Below are positions 1 through 8,664 of a stretch of DNA of 55,456 bases, one piece after another (position 1 is the first letter of the stretch; every line of letters starts with the position of its first letter). This DNA is from a candidate division Zixibacteria bacterium HGW-Zixibacteria-1 (lineage in GTDB: Bacteria; Zixibacteria; MSB-5A5; GN15; PGXB01). Under the pieces are notes generated by a model. The model did not search any database, was not told the DNA's origin, and saw only the letters and a list, made by a program, of their open reading frames with translations. Where the stretch lies: NCBI GenBank assembly GCA_002838945.1, contig PGXB01000022.1:1-55456 (forward strand). Reading direction: 5' to 3'. The position numbers were made by a program, and so were the translations under genes.

Positions 1-69
1 ACATCTGAACACCTCCTGTCCTTCGGGACTCAGGATGAGAAAGAATCATAATAATAGTATCCTTTCTCC

Positions 70-639
70 GTGTCCACTAAATCGGGGGAACTTCACAGTA
101 TCTGCATTACCAGAGATAATTACGGAATGTTAGCGACAGATTTATCACTCCTATTAGAAAAAGAATCTAAAGCCCCATATCCTCTATGTGTTAATATTCT
201 AGATTTAGATTCATTGCTTGATGCATTTTCCTATTTTGGTTGGAATCCAATAAGGCTTTGCGAATATCTTGATGGCCGAGAGAAGATGCACGGTCGGGTG
301 ACTGCTGAAGATGAGTTAGAATATGCTGGTTATCTGATTTCTCATGGAACATTCGATTATATGTTTGAGTTAAAATACGATCGCTTGACATTAAATCATA
401 GTTATTCAGAAGTGTTCGATCAGATTTTCCATGCCAAACATGGTGGTGAGCCAGTAAAATACGACCCTAAGCCACCAGTCACTATAGACTATACTGAGGA
501 AATGAAAAAGTGGATGTCACAGGATAATCCTGATGCCATGATCGATAAAAAGCAAAAGAAAGCAGTTCGACAGCAAGGTAGGAATGAGCCATGTGCATGT
601 GGTTCTGGTAAAAAATTCAAAAAATGTTGCGGACGCTGA
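70..639 (+). CDS. SEC-C motif protein of unknown function
   Basis: A 189-residue protein with no recognisable domain in its first 165 residues. It ends in a typical SEC-C zinc-binding tail (C175-x-C177-x8-C186-C187, followed by GR), the module found at the C terminus of SecA and of many stand-alone bacterial proteins. The only possible starts are GTG at 70 and ATG at 127, because an in-frame TAG lies at 55-57. Neither has a convincing ribosome site, so the start is uncertain. The coding sequence is clearly more AT-rich than the genes downstream, which suggests an accessory gene. A terminator-like hairpin belonging to the following repeat lies about 55 bases after the stop. The zinc-tail call is firm and the function is unknown. 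Confidence 0.75.
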   Translation: MSTKSGELHSICITRDNYGMLATDLSLLLEKESKAPYPLCVNILDLDSLLDAFSYFGWNPIRLCEYLDGREKMHGRVTAEDELEYAGYLISHGTFDYMFELKYDRLTLNHSYSEVFDQIFHAKHGGEPVKYDPKPPVTIDYTEEMKKWMSQDNPDAMIDKKQKKAVRQQGRNEPCACGSGKKFKKCCGR

Positions 640-690
640 CAATCCACCAATCATCCAACCATCTATTTGGTTAACAAATTATTGGGCCGC

Positions 691-717
691 CGTGCCCCGG
701 AGTTCCGCTCCGGGTTT
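691..717 (+). terminator. Terminator-like hairpin at the head of the repeat
   Basis: CCCGGAG (696-702) pairs with CTCCGGG (708-714) across a five-base loop and is followed by TTTCTT. It lies after the SEC-C gene but is also the first part of the dispersed repeat. The inverted copy near 54221-54237 has the same palindrome without a loop. It could terminate the SEC-C transcript. Confidence 0.45.
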
Positions 718-1147
718 CTTAAACCATATTTCGTGAACATTTAGCCCATCCCTGTTTCCAAATTATCTGCAATTTTACCACCACTTTGATGGTAAATCGG
801 TCATGAGGGGGTCTTATAGAGGAGTGTCTATTGAAAAATTTGTTCTTACACGTCGTTGCGAGCGGAGAGATGCGCCAAACGCGCATATCGAAGCGTGGCA
901 ATCACGCCGCTTCTGACATGAAGACAACAATTACGCCAAAATGTGATGAGATTGCCACTTCGCTCATCCTCGCCCGGCGGCTCGGCTTCGCTCCTCGCAA
1001 CGACGATCAGGAAATAGGCAGGATCACTCATTCCGCCAATGGTGGAATATCGGACCCTGCCCTATTTATGCCTATTCATCCATTGCCGGGGAATGGACAC
1101 TCAATTTTTTTAAAAAAGCAAAAACAAAGCCAATTTCGTGTAAACTC
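692..1147 (+). repeat. Dispersed intergenic repeat, copy A (composite)
   Basis: This gene-free stretch matches, in opposite orientation, the region 53911-54240. Shared blocks in the same order are: the CCCGGAG/CTCCGGG hairpin with its TTTCTTAAA tail; a block around TTTGATGGTAAA with the later TTATAGAGG; the block AAATAGGCAG followed by a CACT; and the end block TTAAAAAAGCAAAAACAAA with a following TTCGTGTAAA. In this copy the middle is interrupted by a separate palindromic element at 852-1004. Possible reading frames across it run through the hairpins and do not look coding. The match was made by eye, so the exact ends are approximate. Confidence 0.7.
852..1004. repeat. Palindromic GTCGTTGCGAG element nested in copy A
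   Basis: The left arm (852-903) begins GTCGTTGCGAG and ends GTGGCAATC. The right arm (950-1004) begins GATTGCCAC and ends CTCGCAACGAC, so the ends are inverted complements around a short AT-richer centre. Elements with GTCRTTGCGAG termini and internal GCAATC are widespread dispersed palindromes in unrelated bacteria. The inverted copy of the surrounding repeat lacks this insert, which suggests it was inserted here. Confidence 0.65.
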
Positions 1148-1220
1148 CAGCCACGGTAGGGCACGGAGTCTCCGGACTCCTGCCTGCTAAAAATTAACGA
1201 TCATTCGTTCACGGTGCTTT

Positions 1221-1571
1221 TTACCCCTTCTTCCTCTTCAGCCAGAAATCGAAGGAGCGGCCGGGGACAAAGATATCAAGACCGATCGAAATCTCATCGA
1301 GCGGATTCTTGACCACATGCATCTCATCACCGGGGATATAAATCGTGTCGCCCTCGCCAAGTTCATACTCTTCGGATGGCCCGGTAACTACAATCTTCCC
1401 CTTCAGGACAACCAGCACCTGCGCATTGGGATGATTGTGCTCGGGCGATTGATGTTTGGGCGGTTTGATAAAATGCTCTATCGATATATCGGCCTGACTG
1501 CAGAGACTGATTCGTTTCCAGTCCTTTTCCGGCTCATAACGTTCGCCATCTTTGATTCGAATAACCTGCAT
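1221..1571 (-). CDS. Single-domain cupin protein
   Basis: A 116-residue small beta-barrel (Cupin_2) protein. The first cupin motif is seen as PEHNHPNAQVLVVLKG, with two of the usual metal-ligand histidines and Gln where Glu is common. The second is GDTIYIPGDEMHVVKN with the third histidine. The ATG is preceded by a GAGGGAG ribosome site. It lies 33 bases downstream of the phospholipase gene on the same strand, so the two may be co-transcribed. Cupins of this size include isomerases, dioxygenases and ligand sensors. Nothing here picks one, so the substrate is unknown. Confidence 0.8.
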   Translation of the reverse strand: MQVIRIKDGERYEPEKDWKRISLCSQADISIEHFIKPPKHQSPEHNHPNAQVLVVLKGKIVVTGPSEEYELGEGDTIYIPGDEMHVVKNPLDEISIGLDIFVPGRSFDFWLKRKKG

Positions 1572-1604
1572 AATTCTGCTCCCTCTTTTATTTCATCTCG
1601 ATCA

Positions 1605-2423
1605 TCAGCGGCTGAACATGATACCGAACCCGACTCGGGTCAGCTCTTTTTTGTAATCGACCAGGCTCTCACCGTAGCCGTGCGAGACTCGTACGCACAT
1701 GAAACTTGTTTTACTCTTCGGCACCGGGAGACTGTACATCAGGCTGATGTACCCTTTGCCGGTACTGATGCTCCCCCGAAGCGTAATATGGATGGATTGA
1801 TAATTGAGAAACTTATAAAACAGGTGCAAGTCGGTGTATCCGAGATAATCGGTGATATCGGGGTTGTCATCACCCACTGCCGCGTCAGGGTATTCTTTTT
1901 CATCTTCGGGAATCCGGTATCGCAGTTTGAGGTACAAAAGCACATTGGAATCGAAATAATACGGCGAAATGTATATCAGGTTCCAGCTTCGCGATATCGG
2001 CGGTTTCTGGCCGTTCGATTCATGCTCGAAACCCACATCGGCGCCGACTTCACCGGAAGAAAAAGCGAAACGCTGTGTCCGGTAAAACAATTCCGGGTTG
2101 TAATTCGTCTCCCGAAACGGGGCCGAATTATTGTGGTCATAAGCCTGCCAGAATGATATCTGCGTATAACCGAAATATATTCGGGAATTAAAAAGGCGGT
2201 GTTTGGCGCTAACCTGAAAGACCGCCTCGGTCCGGGCCTTGTTGTACTCGTCGGAATAAGTGAACGGCAGCATGAACAGTTCCTTGTGCAAAGTGAGTCC
2301 GGGACCGGTGCGTATCATCTGGAAACTCTCGGAAAGTTCTTCGGCACCGACGTGAATTCGCAGGAGCAAAATCAGAAATAGAAACACCATAAGAAACGAC
2401 TTGTAGTTGAATTTGCCCTTCAT
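1605..2423 (-). CDS. pldA: Outer-membrane phospholipase A (OMPLA)
   Basis: A 272-residue outer-membrane beta-barrel hydrolase that would cleave acyl chains from phospholipids reaching the outer leaflet. The catalytic signature is clear: H134-E-S136-N-G, then SRSWN148. The His, Ser+2 and Asn+12 spacing is exactly that of the His-Ser-Asn triad of OMPLA. An N-terminal hydrophobic signal is followed by alternating aromatic strands and a C-terminal GFGIMFSR. I chose the ATG at 2423 because a GGGGAGGAG ribosome site lies just upstream; an earlier in-frame start at 2462 would place that site inside the gene. Length fits the family. It is probably transcribed with the cupin downstream. OMPLA is best known from Proteobacteria, so its presence here may reflect transfer or wider distribution. 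Confidence 0.88.
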   Translation of the reverse strand: MKGKFNYKSFLMVFLFLILLLRIHVGAEELSESFQMIRTGPGLTLHKELFMLPFTYSDEYNKARTEAVFQVSAKHRLFNSRIYFGYTQISFWQAYDHNNSAPFRETNYNPELFYRTQRFAFSSGEVGADVGFEHESNGQKPPISRSWNLIYISPYYFDSNVLLYLKLRYRIPEDEKEYPDAAVGDDNPDITDYLGYTDLHLFYKFLNYQSIHITLRGSISTGKGYISLMYSLPVPKSKTSFMCVRVSHGYGESLVDYKKELTRVGFGIMFSR

Positions 2424-2776
2424 AGTAAGCTCCTCCCCTGCCATCTTTCCCGACGCAGACATATCGAAAAATGGCCGACAAAATATAATTTAGTGAACTT
2501 TTTAATAATAATGATCGGCTGGCTGCATTGTCAAGCTTGAAGGTTTGTTCCGGGACGAGGCTTAATCAGTGCAATCTTAATTTGCTGTAAGACAGCCGTT
2601 TGCAATCACCGGGGCAAATCCCCGGCCGCCTTCACTTCTCACTCCTGAGTCTGCAAAAGAGCAATTTTGGTGCAATAAAAGCAGTCGCAACTCCATCCGG
2701 TTTATGTGCTTTTGGGAAAAAGTGACGATAATTGTATTACTAACAAACCACATAGAGAGACCAAAGGGGATTACAT
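2424..2776. other. Divergent intergenic region before the TonB receptor operon
   Basis: A 353-base gap between divergent genes. It holds a compact hairpin, CCGGGG (2609-2614) with CCCCGG (2620-2625). A possible promoter for the plus-strand operon is TTGGGA (2712-2717), 17 bases, then TATTAC (2735-2740). I looked for a cobalamin-type riboswitch because a TonB receptor follows, and did not find its conserved boxes. Confidence 0.4.
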
Positions 2777-4936
2777 ATGCGAGACTTCTTGCCCTTGCAA
2801 CTATCCAAAAATATTACCGTTACGATAATCATTCTGCTGCTGGCCTTGCCGCTCGCAGGTTTGGCCGGTGATGGCATAGATATAGCCGACATGGATCTCG
2901 ACCGGCTGCTTGATGACATTGTCGTCTCCGCTTCGAAGAAGGCCGAAAGACTGGAAGAGACGCCAGCCAATGTTTTCGTCATTACACGAGATATGATCGA
3001 AAATTTTGGGTGCCAGAATATCGGTGAAGCGCTTTCTTTGGCGCCCGGTTTATACATCACCAACGACTATTCATTATCTCAGATAGGCATCAGGGGTGTT
3101 TCCGAGTACGGTGACTGGAACAGTCACGTGCTCGTTTTAATCGATGGCCGACCGACATGCGAACAATACGGCGGGACCAGCTCAATAGACAATATCGGGC
3201 TGGACATCGATAATATTGATCGGATAGAAGTGGTCAAGGGTCCCTCATCATCTCTTTACGGAAGCAATGCCTTCTACGGCCTGATCAATCTTATATCAAA
3301 AAATCCCGATGAAGAAAATTTGACGGTGGCTACGAAGTACTCATCGGAACTTGATATAAGAACAATCAGCCTGAGTCTGTCACAGAAGGTCAACCCCGAT
3401 CTTTCTTTCCTTGTCACCGGATCACTGTCCGACCAGGAAGGGAATAAACTGTATTTTCCGGAATTCAGCGACTTTGCCGATTCCAGTATGTTTGCCCTGG
3501 ATGCCGACGGGTATAATCAGTATTATCTTGATTCCGGTTCCTTTACCGAGGGGTGGGCGGACAAAAAGAATACTCTCGATAAATACTCTCTTTATAGTAC
3601 ACTTAATTATCACGGATTGTATGCCATGGTTCACGTGGCGAAAATGAATACCGGAATTGCCCATTCAATGTGGGGTTCGGTGTTCAACCGGAGTGAAAAT
3701 AAATTCAAGGAACAGAAGATCAATATCGACCTGGGATTTAAACACCAGTTTTCTTCGACTATCGACTGGAAGGCCAGCCTCGGATACGATCACTACACTT
3801 GGGTCGATTATATTCTTTACAATTACGGCGTCGCCGACCCCGATGGATATTACTCACCGGGGCCTATCTGGCAGGACTGGGAACATGACCGGGCGATGAC
3901 AGCATCATCTCAGGTCCATATCTCGGTCACACCGTCATATGACATAATTGCCGGGGCCGAAGTTCAGTTCCATACCATCCGACATGAATCCGGCGAGACC
4001 GACCGGAGCGGTGAAATAATAAGTGAAAATGTCATTCCGAAGGAATCCGTCGAAAACAAAGGTCGGATTTATAATTTGTACATCCAGAATGATTATTCTT
4101 TCGGGAATCATCTCAAGATAGTGGGCGGTCTTCATCTCAACCACTACACCTATACCACTGGCAAAGCCATGCCAAAGGCAGCCCTGGTTTATACGCCGTA
4201 CTCCGCGGGCACTTACAAATTGATTGTGGGTCGTGGATTCAAGTCGCCGAGTTTTTATGAATTAACCTTTACCGACGGGACATTCTATGCGGCAAACCCC
4301 GATCTCAAACCGGAATTAATCACAAATTATGAAGTTGTCGCTTCGCACTCGCTGCCTCATGGGCTGTATCTGGACATTGCGGCCAATTACAGCCGCGTCA
4401 CAAATCAGATTGTCCAGACAATTGTGGATAGTTCTGATCCGGACCACCCCGGCGGCGATTTTCTGGATGAAATATCGCAGTTCCATAATATAGGTCGGAG
4501 ACAAATCCGGTCGGCCGAACTAACAATCAGGCGAAAAAGTGTTTACAGGCTCAGCGGATTGGCCGGCATAACCTACCAGGAAGTCTCTTCCACCGAAGAA
4601 TCGGCCATATCCAGACAGTTTAATTCCCCGCGGTGGCTTGGAAATGCCGGATTGAATTATCAACTCGTTCCGGAGCGACTCAATGCCTCGGTACGCGTCT
4701 CTTATATCGCTCACCGCTATACGTGGGACGGCAGTCAAATACCGGAAATGTTGACGATTGACATGTCCCTCTGCGGCACAAACATTATCCGGGGTACCGC
4801 CATGACTGTCGGTATAAAAAACCTTCTTAATCGAGACAACCCTATTCCTTTCAGTTACGACTACGCTCCCTCGAGAAGCATTCAGGGTACCGGTCGATCT
4901 CTTTATATCAGACTGGAATCCAGCATAGGAATATAG
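2777..4936 (+). CDS. TonB-dependent outer-membrane receptor
   Basis: A 719-residue receptor. An N-terminal signal segment (about residues 12-31) is followed by a TonB-box-like DDIVVSASKK near residue 50. The plug domain runs to about residue 175, with typical blocks such as ETPANVFVITRDMI, NIGEALSLAPGL, IRGVSEYGD and DRIEVVKGPSSSLYG. A long 22-strand-type barrel follows. The last residues are ESSIGI rather than the usual terminal Phe. The ligand cannot be read from sequence; the plug resembles the colicin/siderophore/cobalamin receptor type. The ATG follows an AAAGGGGA site. It is the first gene of an apparent operon with a YfiR-like protein (25-base gap) and a hybrid sensor kinase, so it may act in sensing rather than only in uptake. 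Confidence 0.9.
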   Translation: MRDFLPLQLSKNITVTIIILLLALPLAGLAGDGIDIADMDLDRLLDDIVVSASKKAERLEETPANVFVITRDMIENFGCQNIGEALSLAPGLYITNDYSLSQIGIRGVSEYGDWNSHVLVLIDGRPTCEQYGGTSSIDNIGLDIDNIDRIEVVKGPSSSLYGSNAFYGLINLISKNPDEENLTVATKYSSELDIRTISLSLSQKVNPDLSFLVTGSLSDQEGNKLYFPEFSDFADSSMFALDADGYNQYYLDSGSFTEGWADKKNTLDKYSLYSTLNYHGLYAMVHVAKMNTGIAHSMWGSVFNRSENKFKEQKINIDLGFKHQFSSTIDWKASLGYDHYTWVDYILYNYGVADPDGYYSPGPIWQDWEHDRAMTASSQVHISVTPSYDIIAGAEVQFHTIRHESGETDRSGEIISENVIPKESVENKGRIYNLYIQNDYSFGNHLKIVGGLHLNHYTYTTGKAMPKAALVYTPYSAGTYKLIVGRGFKSPSFYELTFTDGTFYAANPDLKPELITNYEVVASHSLPHGLYLDIAANYSRVTNQIVQTIVDSSDPDHPGGDFLDEISQFHNIGRRQIRSAELTIRRKSVYRLSGLAGITYQEVSSTEESAISRQFNSPRWLGNAGLNYQLVPERLNASVRVSYIAHRYTWDGSQIPEMLTIDMSLCGTNIIRGTAMTVGIKNLLNRDNPIPFSYDYAPSRSIQGTGRSLYIRLESSIGI

Positions 4937-4961
4937 CCCCGCCGTCCGGATAAAAAAGAAA

Positions 4962-5579
4962 ATGACAACTTTTAAGTCGCTCATATTGATATTTTTAATA
5001 ATCGCGGTTGCGTATCCGGCATTATTTTCTGACTGTGCCGCGGCCGTCAGTAAGGATGCGGTACCGCCAAAGCTGGCTCTGCCGCTGTTTCTGAAGATTA
5101 TTACGTACGACCAGTGTTTCAATCGGGATAGTATTTCAAAGATTGTTGTTTATATAGTCAGTGATAAATCCGTTTCCGAATCTTTCGAGCAGGCGGCCGA
5201 ACTGCAGGATTTTATTCACTCGACCGGGCCGTTGAAGGTCCATGATATTCCGGTAAGACCGGTATTCGTCTCCATTCCGGAGCTGAAGGACTCCCTCAAG
5301 AATGATTCGAAAGATCAGTATCGCATCACCGTTCTCACTAATCTCAAGCGGCAGGAAACGCGCGAAGTCGTGGAGGCCTGCCGGTCGAATCATGTATCGA
5401 CATTTGCACTTGACCCCGCATTGCTTGTTGACGGCGTGTCGGTCAGTGTAATTTCGGATAGAGACGGGGCGCATATACTCATCGATATTTCCTCCTCACG
5501 AATGGAACAGACGCAATACAGCGCCCACCTTCTGAAAATATGTAAGGTATACAAAAATGGTGACTTACATAGTGAATAA
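4962..5579 (+). CDS. YfiR-like periplasmic protein (DUF4154)
   Basis: A 205-residue exported protein with a signal peptide ending near CAAA (residues 25-28). The body fits the YfiR/DUF4154 pattern: a start such as PPKLALPLFLKIITYD, a middle IVVYIVSDKSVSESF, and a late ISDRDGAHILIDISSSR. In Pseudomonas, YfiR is the periplasmic repressor that binds the periplasmic domain of the diguanylate cyclase YfiN. Here the gene sits between a TonB receptor and a kinase with a YfiN-like periplasmic region. Its last 23 bases overlap the start of the kinase gene, which argues for coupled translation. I infer that it controls the kinase. The family call rests on pattern memory, not a search. Confidence 0.75.
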   Translation: MTTFKSLILIFLIIAVAYPALFSDCAAAVSKDAVPPKLALPLFLKIITYDQCFNRDSISKIVVYIVSDKSVSESFEQAAELQDFIHSTGPLKVHDIPVRPVFVSIPELKDSLKNDSKDQYRITVLTNLKRQETREVVEACRSNHVSTFALDPALLVDGVSVSVISDRDGAHILIDISSSRMEQTQYSAHLLKICKVYKNGDLHSE

Positions 5580-8124
5580 ATGGTCGCTTCAGATCCAGAT
5601 AACTATTCTTGTGACGGTAGCGGTAATCTCCGTGTCCGCAACCCTGGGATTATCTTCCTATTTTGCCCTCAAGAGGCAGATGCATGATAATCTGGACGAC
5701 AAAGCGCAGAGCGTGGCCACCATTACAGCCGCCAATCTTGTCCCCGGACTGGAGTTTGATGATCGTGATTATATCGCAGACGTGGTCGGTTCCCTGTTCC
5801 GCGACGGTGATATCCGTGCCGTGATCGTATATGATAGCACCGCCTCGCTGATCCATTCGATTATCGTTGACAGCACTCTTGAGAGGCAACTTGATACCGA
5901 ATTTTTGAAAGATAATGAATCTTGTGAATTACGAGATCAATTTCACCTGGCCCTCAGGCCGATTGTACATATGGATACGTACCTCGGCAAAGTATATATT
6001 GTTGTCCGTCAGGACGAAGAAAAATCATCAGCCGCCGACACCTTCATATTTGTCATAATTCTGGCAATCGCGCTTCTGATCGCATCCATAACAGTCGCCA
6101 GGATTGCCGCCAGAAGGATACTGCGTCCGATAAGGACATTCGAGACCGCGGCGGTTCGCGTCAAAAGCAGCGACACCCTCCATCCCATCGATATCGCTGA
6201 TCTCCATCCTGATTTTTTGACGCTTGGTCAGTCTTTTAATGCCATGCAAAGCAGATTGCGGGCGGTCTTCACCGAACTGGCCGATTCCCGCGACCAGCTC
6301 GAATTCAGAGTGCGTGAACGAACCAAACAGCTGGAAAAGGAAATTGAAGATCGCAAAAAGAACGAATTTGAACGCACCCAGCGTTTGATCAGGGTTCAAT
6401 TGCAGCGAACGGCAATTGCCGAAATGACTACGGATGATCGTATCACGAAACAGCCTTTTGAACTTGCCGCAAGGGCGATAACGGAAATCTGCTCGCACTC
6501 CCTCAATGTGGAAAGAGTCGGCATCTGGCTGTTCGAAAACAATCAGGAGCAGATTAAATGCATCGATCTCTACGATCGAGCGGCCGATGGCCATTCCAAT
6601 AGCATGGTAATTCCAAGGGCATCTGCGCCGCGATATTTTTCACACCTTTCGCACGACCGTGTCCTGGCCTGTGATGATGCCAGGACTGCTGTTTCGACCA
6701 ATGAATTTGCGGACGCCTACCTCATTCCCTTCGGAATTACTTCAATGATGGACGCTTCAATCAGAATATCAGGCGAATTTATCGGAATTGTCTGCTGTGA
6801 ACATATCGGCCCGATACGCCACTGGCATTCGGATGAAATCAAATTCGCGGATGAAATATCGGCTCAGATTGCCCAGGTATTCGCTGAATCGCAGCGGCGC
6901 GAAATGGAAAAGGAGCAGCGGATATTGAACGAGCGCCTGGAGAAGGCCGAGCGGATGGAATCGCTGGCGGTTCTTGCCGGGGGAGTGGCCCATGATCTTA
7001 ATAATATGCTCGGACCGGTCGTTGGATATGCGGAGTTACTGCTGAAAAGCGATCTTACTGATGATAAGGTCCGCAAAAAGATTGAACGCATCGCAGCGTC
7101 AGCGGGAAGTGCCGCCGATGTTATTCAAGATTTGCTGGCCCTTGCAAGAAGAGGCCGTTATGAAATGACACATATCAAGCTAAATGATGTTTTAAAAAGC
7201 TATTTTGATTCTCTTTCTTTTATGCAACTGGCGAAGAAAAAGCCCGAGATCGATGTCTTGGTCTCATTAACCGCCGATGATTCATCAATATTCGGTTCAA
7301 AACTTCATCTGGAAAAAGTCCTCATGAACCTGGTGCACAATGCATTTGAAGCTATTACAAATGATGGAACAATAACGGTCTCGACGGAAAAAATACGCAT
7401 CAACAGACTGGAATACACCGGGATGGAGATTGAACTGCGTGATTATATGGCGCTTCGAGTCAAGGACAGCGGGGCTGGAATTGCCCCTGAGGATATGCAT
7501 AAAATCTTTGAGCCATACTTTTCGAAAAAAGTCATGGGCCACAGTGGCAGCGGCCTCGGACTGAGTGTGGTTTACGGAATTGTGAAGGATCACAAGGGTT
7601 ATTATGATATCAGCTCGGAATATACTAAGGGTACCGAATTTGTTCTGTATTTCCCATTTTCAACTGAAGAAAAAATATCCGATTCCAAAACACCCGCAGA
7701 TGATGGTGCCGTCGGTGTAGCCGGGAACGAGACAATTCTTGTTGTCGATGATTCGGCGGAACAGCGCGATATATCCAGGGAAATGCTGGAAAACATGGGT
7801 TATACTGTCTTCACCGCCCAAAATGGTCATGCCGGCGTGGATTTCTTGAAAACCCACGAGGTCGATCTGGTAGCCCTTGATATGATAATGGAAGACGGGT
7901 TTGACGGCCTTGATACATTTCAGGAAATTCTGAAATTCAAACCTAATCAGCCTACCATCGTGGTGAGTGGATATTCAGCCACCGACCGGGTCCAGACAAT
8001 GCTTAATCTGGGGGCAAGCACCTATGTCAGGAAACCTTTTGGCTTCGAATCGCTGGGTAAGGCTGTCAGAACGACATTGGAGGCGGATCGACAAAGAATG
8101 GCCAGGTCTCAGGCCGACGCATAG
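5557..8124 (+). CDS. Membrane hybrid histidine kinase (CHASE8-like, HAMP, GAF, HK, REC)
   Basis: An 855-residue sensor kinase. The order is: transmembrane segment about 13-33; periplasmic region about 35-160 with an LEFDDRDYIADVVGSLF stretch like the CHASE8 domain of YfiN; a second membrane segment about 161-182; HAMP about 185-240; coiled coil; GAF about 290-450; histidine phosphoacceptor H479 in GGVAHDLNNMLG; and an ATPase domain with N box (NLVHNAFEAI), G1 (DSGAGIAPEDMHKIFEPYFS) and G2 (GSGLGLSVVYG). A C-terminal receiver starts near residue 725, with acidic DD and the likely phosphoacceptor D775. No output domain or separate response regulator is encoded nearby, so a downstream partner must lie elsewhere. 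It overlaps the YfiR-like gene by 23 bases and ends the operon. Confidence 0.9.
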   Translation: MVTYIVNKWSLQIQITILVTVAVISVSATLGLSSYFALKRQMHDNLDDKAQSVATITAANLVPGLEFDDRDYIADVVGSLFRDGDIRAVIVYDSTASLIHSIIVDSTLERQLDTEFLKDNESCELRDQFHLALRPIVHMDTYLGKVYIVVRQDEEKSSAADTFIFVIILAIALLIASITVARIAARRILRPIRTFETAAVRVKSSDTLHPIDIADLHPDFLTLGQSFNAMQSRLRAVFTELADSRDQLEFRVRERTKQLEKEIEDRKKNEFERTQRLIRVQLQRTAIAEMTTDDRITKQPFELAARAITEICSHSLNVERVGIWLFENNQEQIKCIDLYDRAADGHSNSMVIPRASAPRYFSHLSHDRVLACDDARTAVSTNEFADAYLIPFGITSMMDASIRISGEFIGIVCCEHIGPIRHWHSDEIKFADEISAQIAQVFAESQRREMEKEQRILNERLEKAERMESLAVLAGGVAHDLNNMLGPVVGYAELLLKSDLTDDKVRKKIERIAASAGSAADVIQDLLALARRGRYEMTHIKLNDVLKSYFDSLSFMQLAKKKPEIDVLVSLTADDSSIFGSKLHLEKVLMNLVHNAFEAITNDGTITVSTEKIRINRLEYTGMEIELRDYMALRVKDSGAGIAPEDMHKIFEPYFSKKVMGHSGSGLGLSVVYGIVKDHKGYYDISSEYTKGTEFVLYFPFSTEEKISDSKTPADDGAVGVAGNETILVVDDSAEQRDISREMLENMGYTVFTAQNGHAGVDFLKTHEVDLVALDMIMEDGFDGLDTFQEILKFKPNQPTIVVSGYSATDRVQTMLNLGASTYVRKPFGFESLGKAVRTTLEADRQRMARSQADA

Positions 8125-8267
8125 CGGAATTCAATGCCATCCGCGCCGCTCCTCTCCGAAATCGCCTGCTCACCATAATTTCTTGCCCCCTAATGACAAA
8201 GATGAATCCTCGACCCTACCTTTTCTCACAAATATTGTTCGAACGACAGATACATAAAAAGATGAGG

Positions 8268-8297
8268 TTGACAATCAGGAGTTTTTTGGTATATTAT
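8268..8297 (+). promoter_or_regulatory. Sigma70-type promoter for the metal efflux operon
   Basis: A perfect TTGACA at 8268-8273 is followed by TATATT at 8290-8295 (16-base spacer) or TATTAT at 8292-8297 (18 bases). It lies about 30 bases before the small Cys-rich gene and heads the plus-strand cluster up to 13401. Confidence 0.6.
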
Positions 8298-8325
8298 TCG
8301 AAATTCATTTTGTCCGGAACGTCTG

Positions 8326-8664
8326 ATGGTTTTGATGGTATATAAGATAATGAAAGCAGCCATAAGTCAATTAGCAGGCATCAGTCCCGTTAAAGCGGCG
8401 GCAATACTGGGACTGGTATTTCTTGTCATTTTCGCGGCCTCGTGCGATTTTTTATCGGGGCATTATGACCGGGCCTGCGAAAATATCTGCGAGGACTGCA
8501 GCGACTGCGTCACCTGCTCGCCGACTCTTCACATGCTGTCGGACAGCGGCCCTGATTTCCGTCATATAGATCATGTATATGGATGGCACATCCCTTTACC
8601 GTCACCACAGCGCCTTAATATTCTCTCCACCGGCATAGATCATCCTCCCCGAAATATCTCGTAA
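8326..8664 (+). CDS. Small Cys-rich predicted lipoprotein
   Basis: A 112-residue protein I do not recognise. A hydrophobic segment ends in a possible lipobox, VIFAASC (residues 36-41 before the Cys). A dense cysteine run follows, CENICEDCSDCVTC, which looks suited to binding metal. The C-terminal half has several His residues and no clear domain. Possible starts are ATG at 8326, 8335 and 8350, none with a strong ribosome site. It lies directly downstream of a good promoter and 131 bases before the metal-efflux adaptor. A role in metal binding or sensing for the RND pump is plausible inference only. Confidence 0.55.
   Translation: MVLMVYKIMKAAISQLAGISPVKAAAILGLVFLVIFAASCDFLSGHYDRACENICEDCSDCVTCSPTLHMLSDSGPDFRHIDHVYGWHIPLPSPQRLNILSTGIDHPPRNIS

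Noticed and set aside
1-69. A tRNA or rRNA remnant at the left edge, because of the GTCC-TTCG-GGAC hairpin
   Set aside because: Only a small UUCG-type hairpin is visible and no tRNA or rRNA core follows.
831-1190. A 119-codon open frame on the plus strand inside the first repeat
   Set aside because: It runs through the palindromic repeat element and its translation follows the repeat arms; there is no ribosome site.
2570-2720. Cobalamin riboswitch before the TonB receptor
   Set aside because: The conserved B12 box and neighbouring core elements are not present; only a short GC hairpin is seen.
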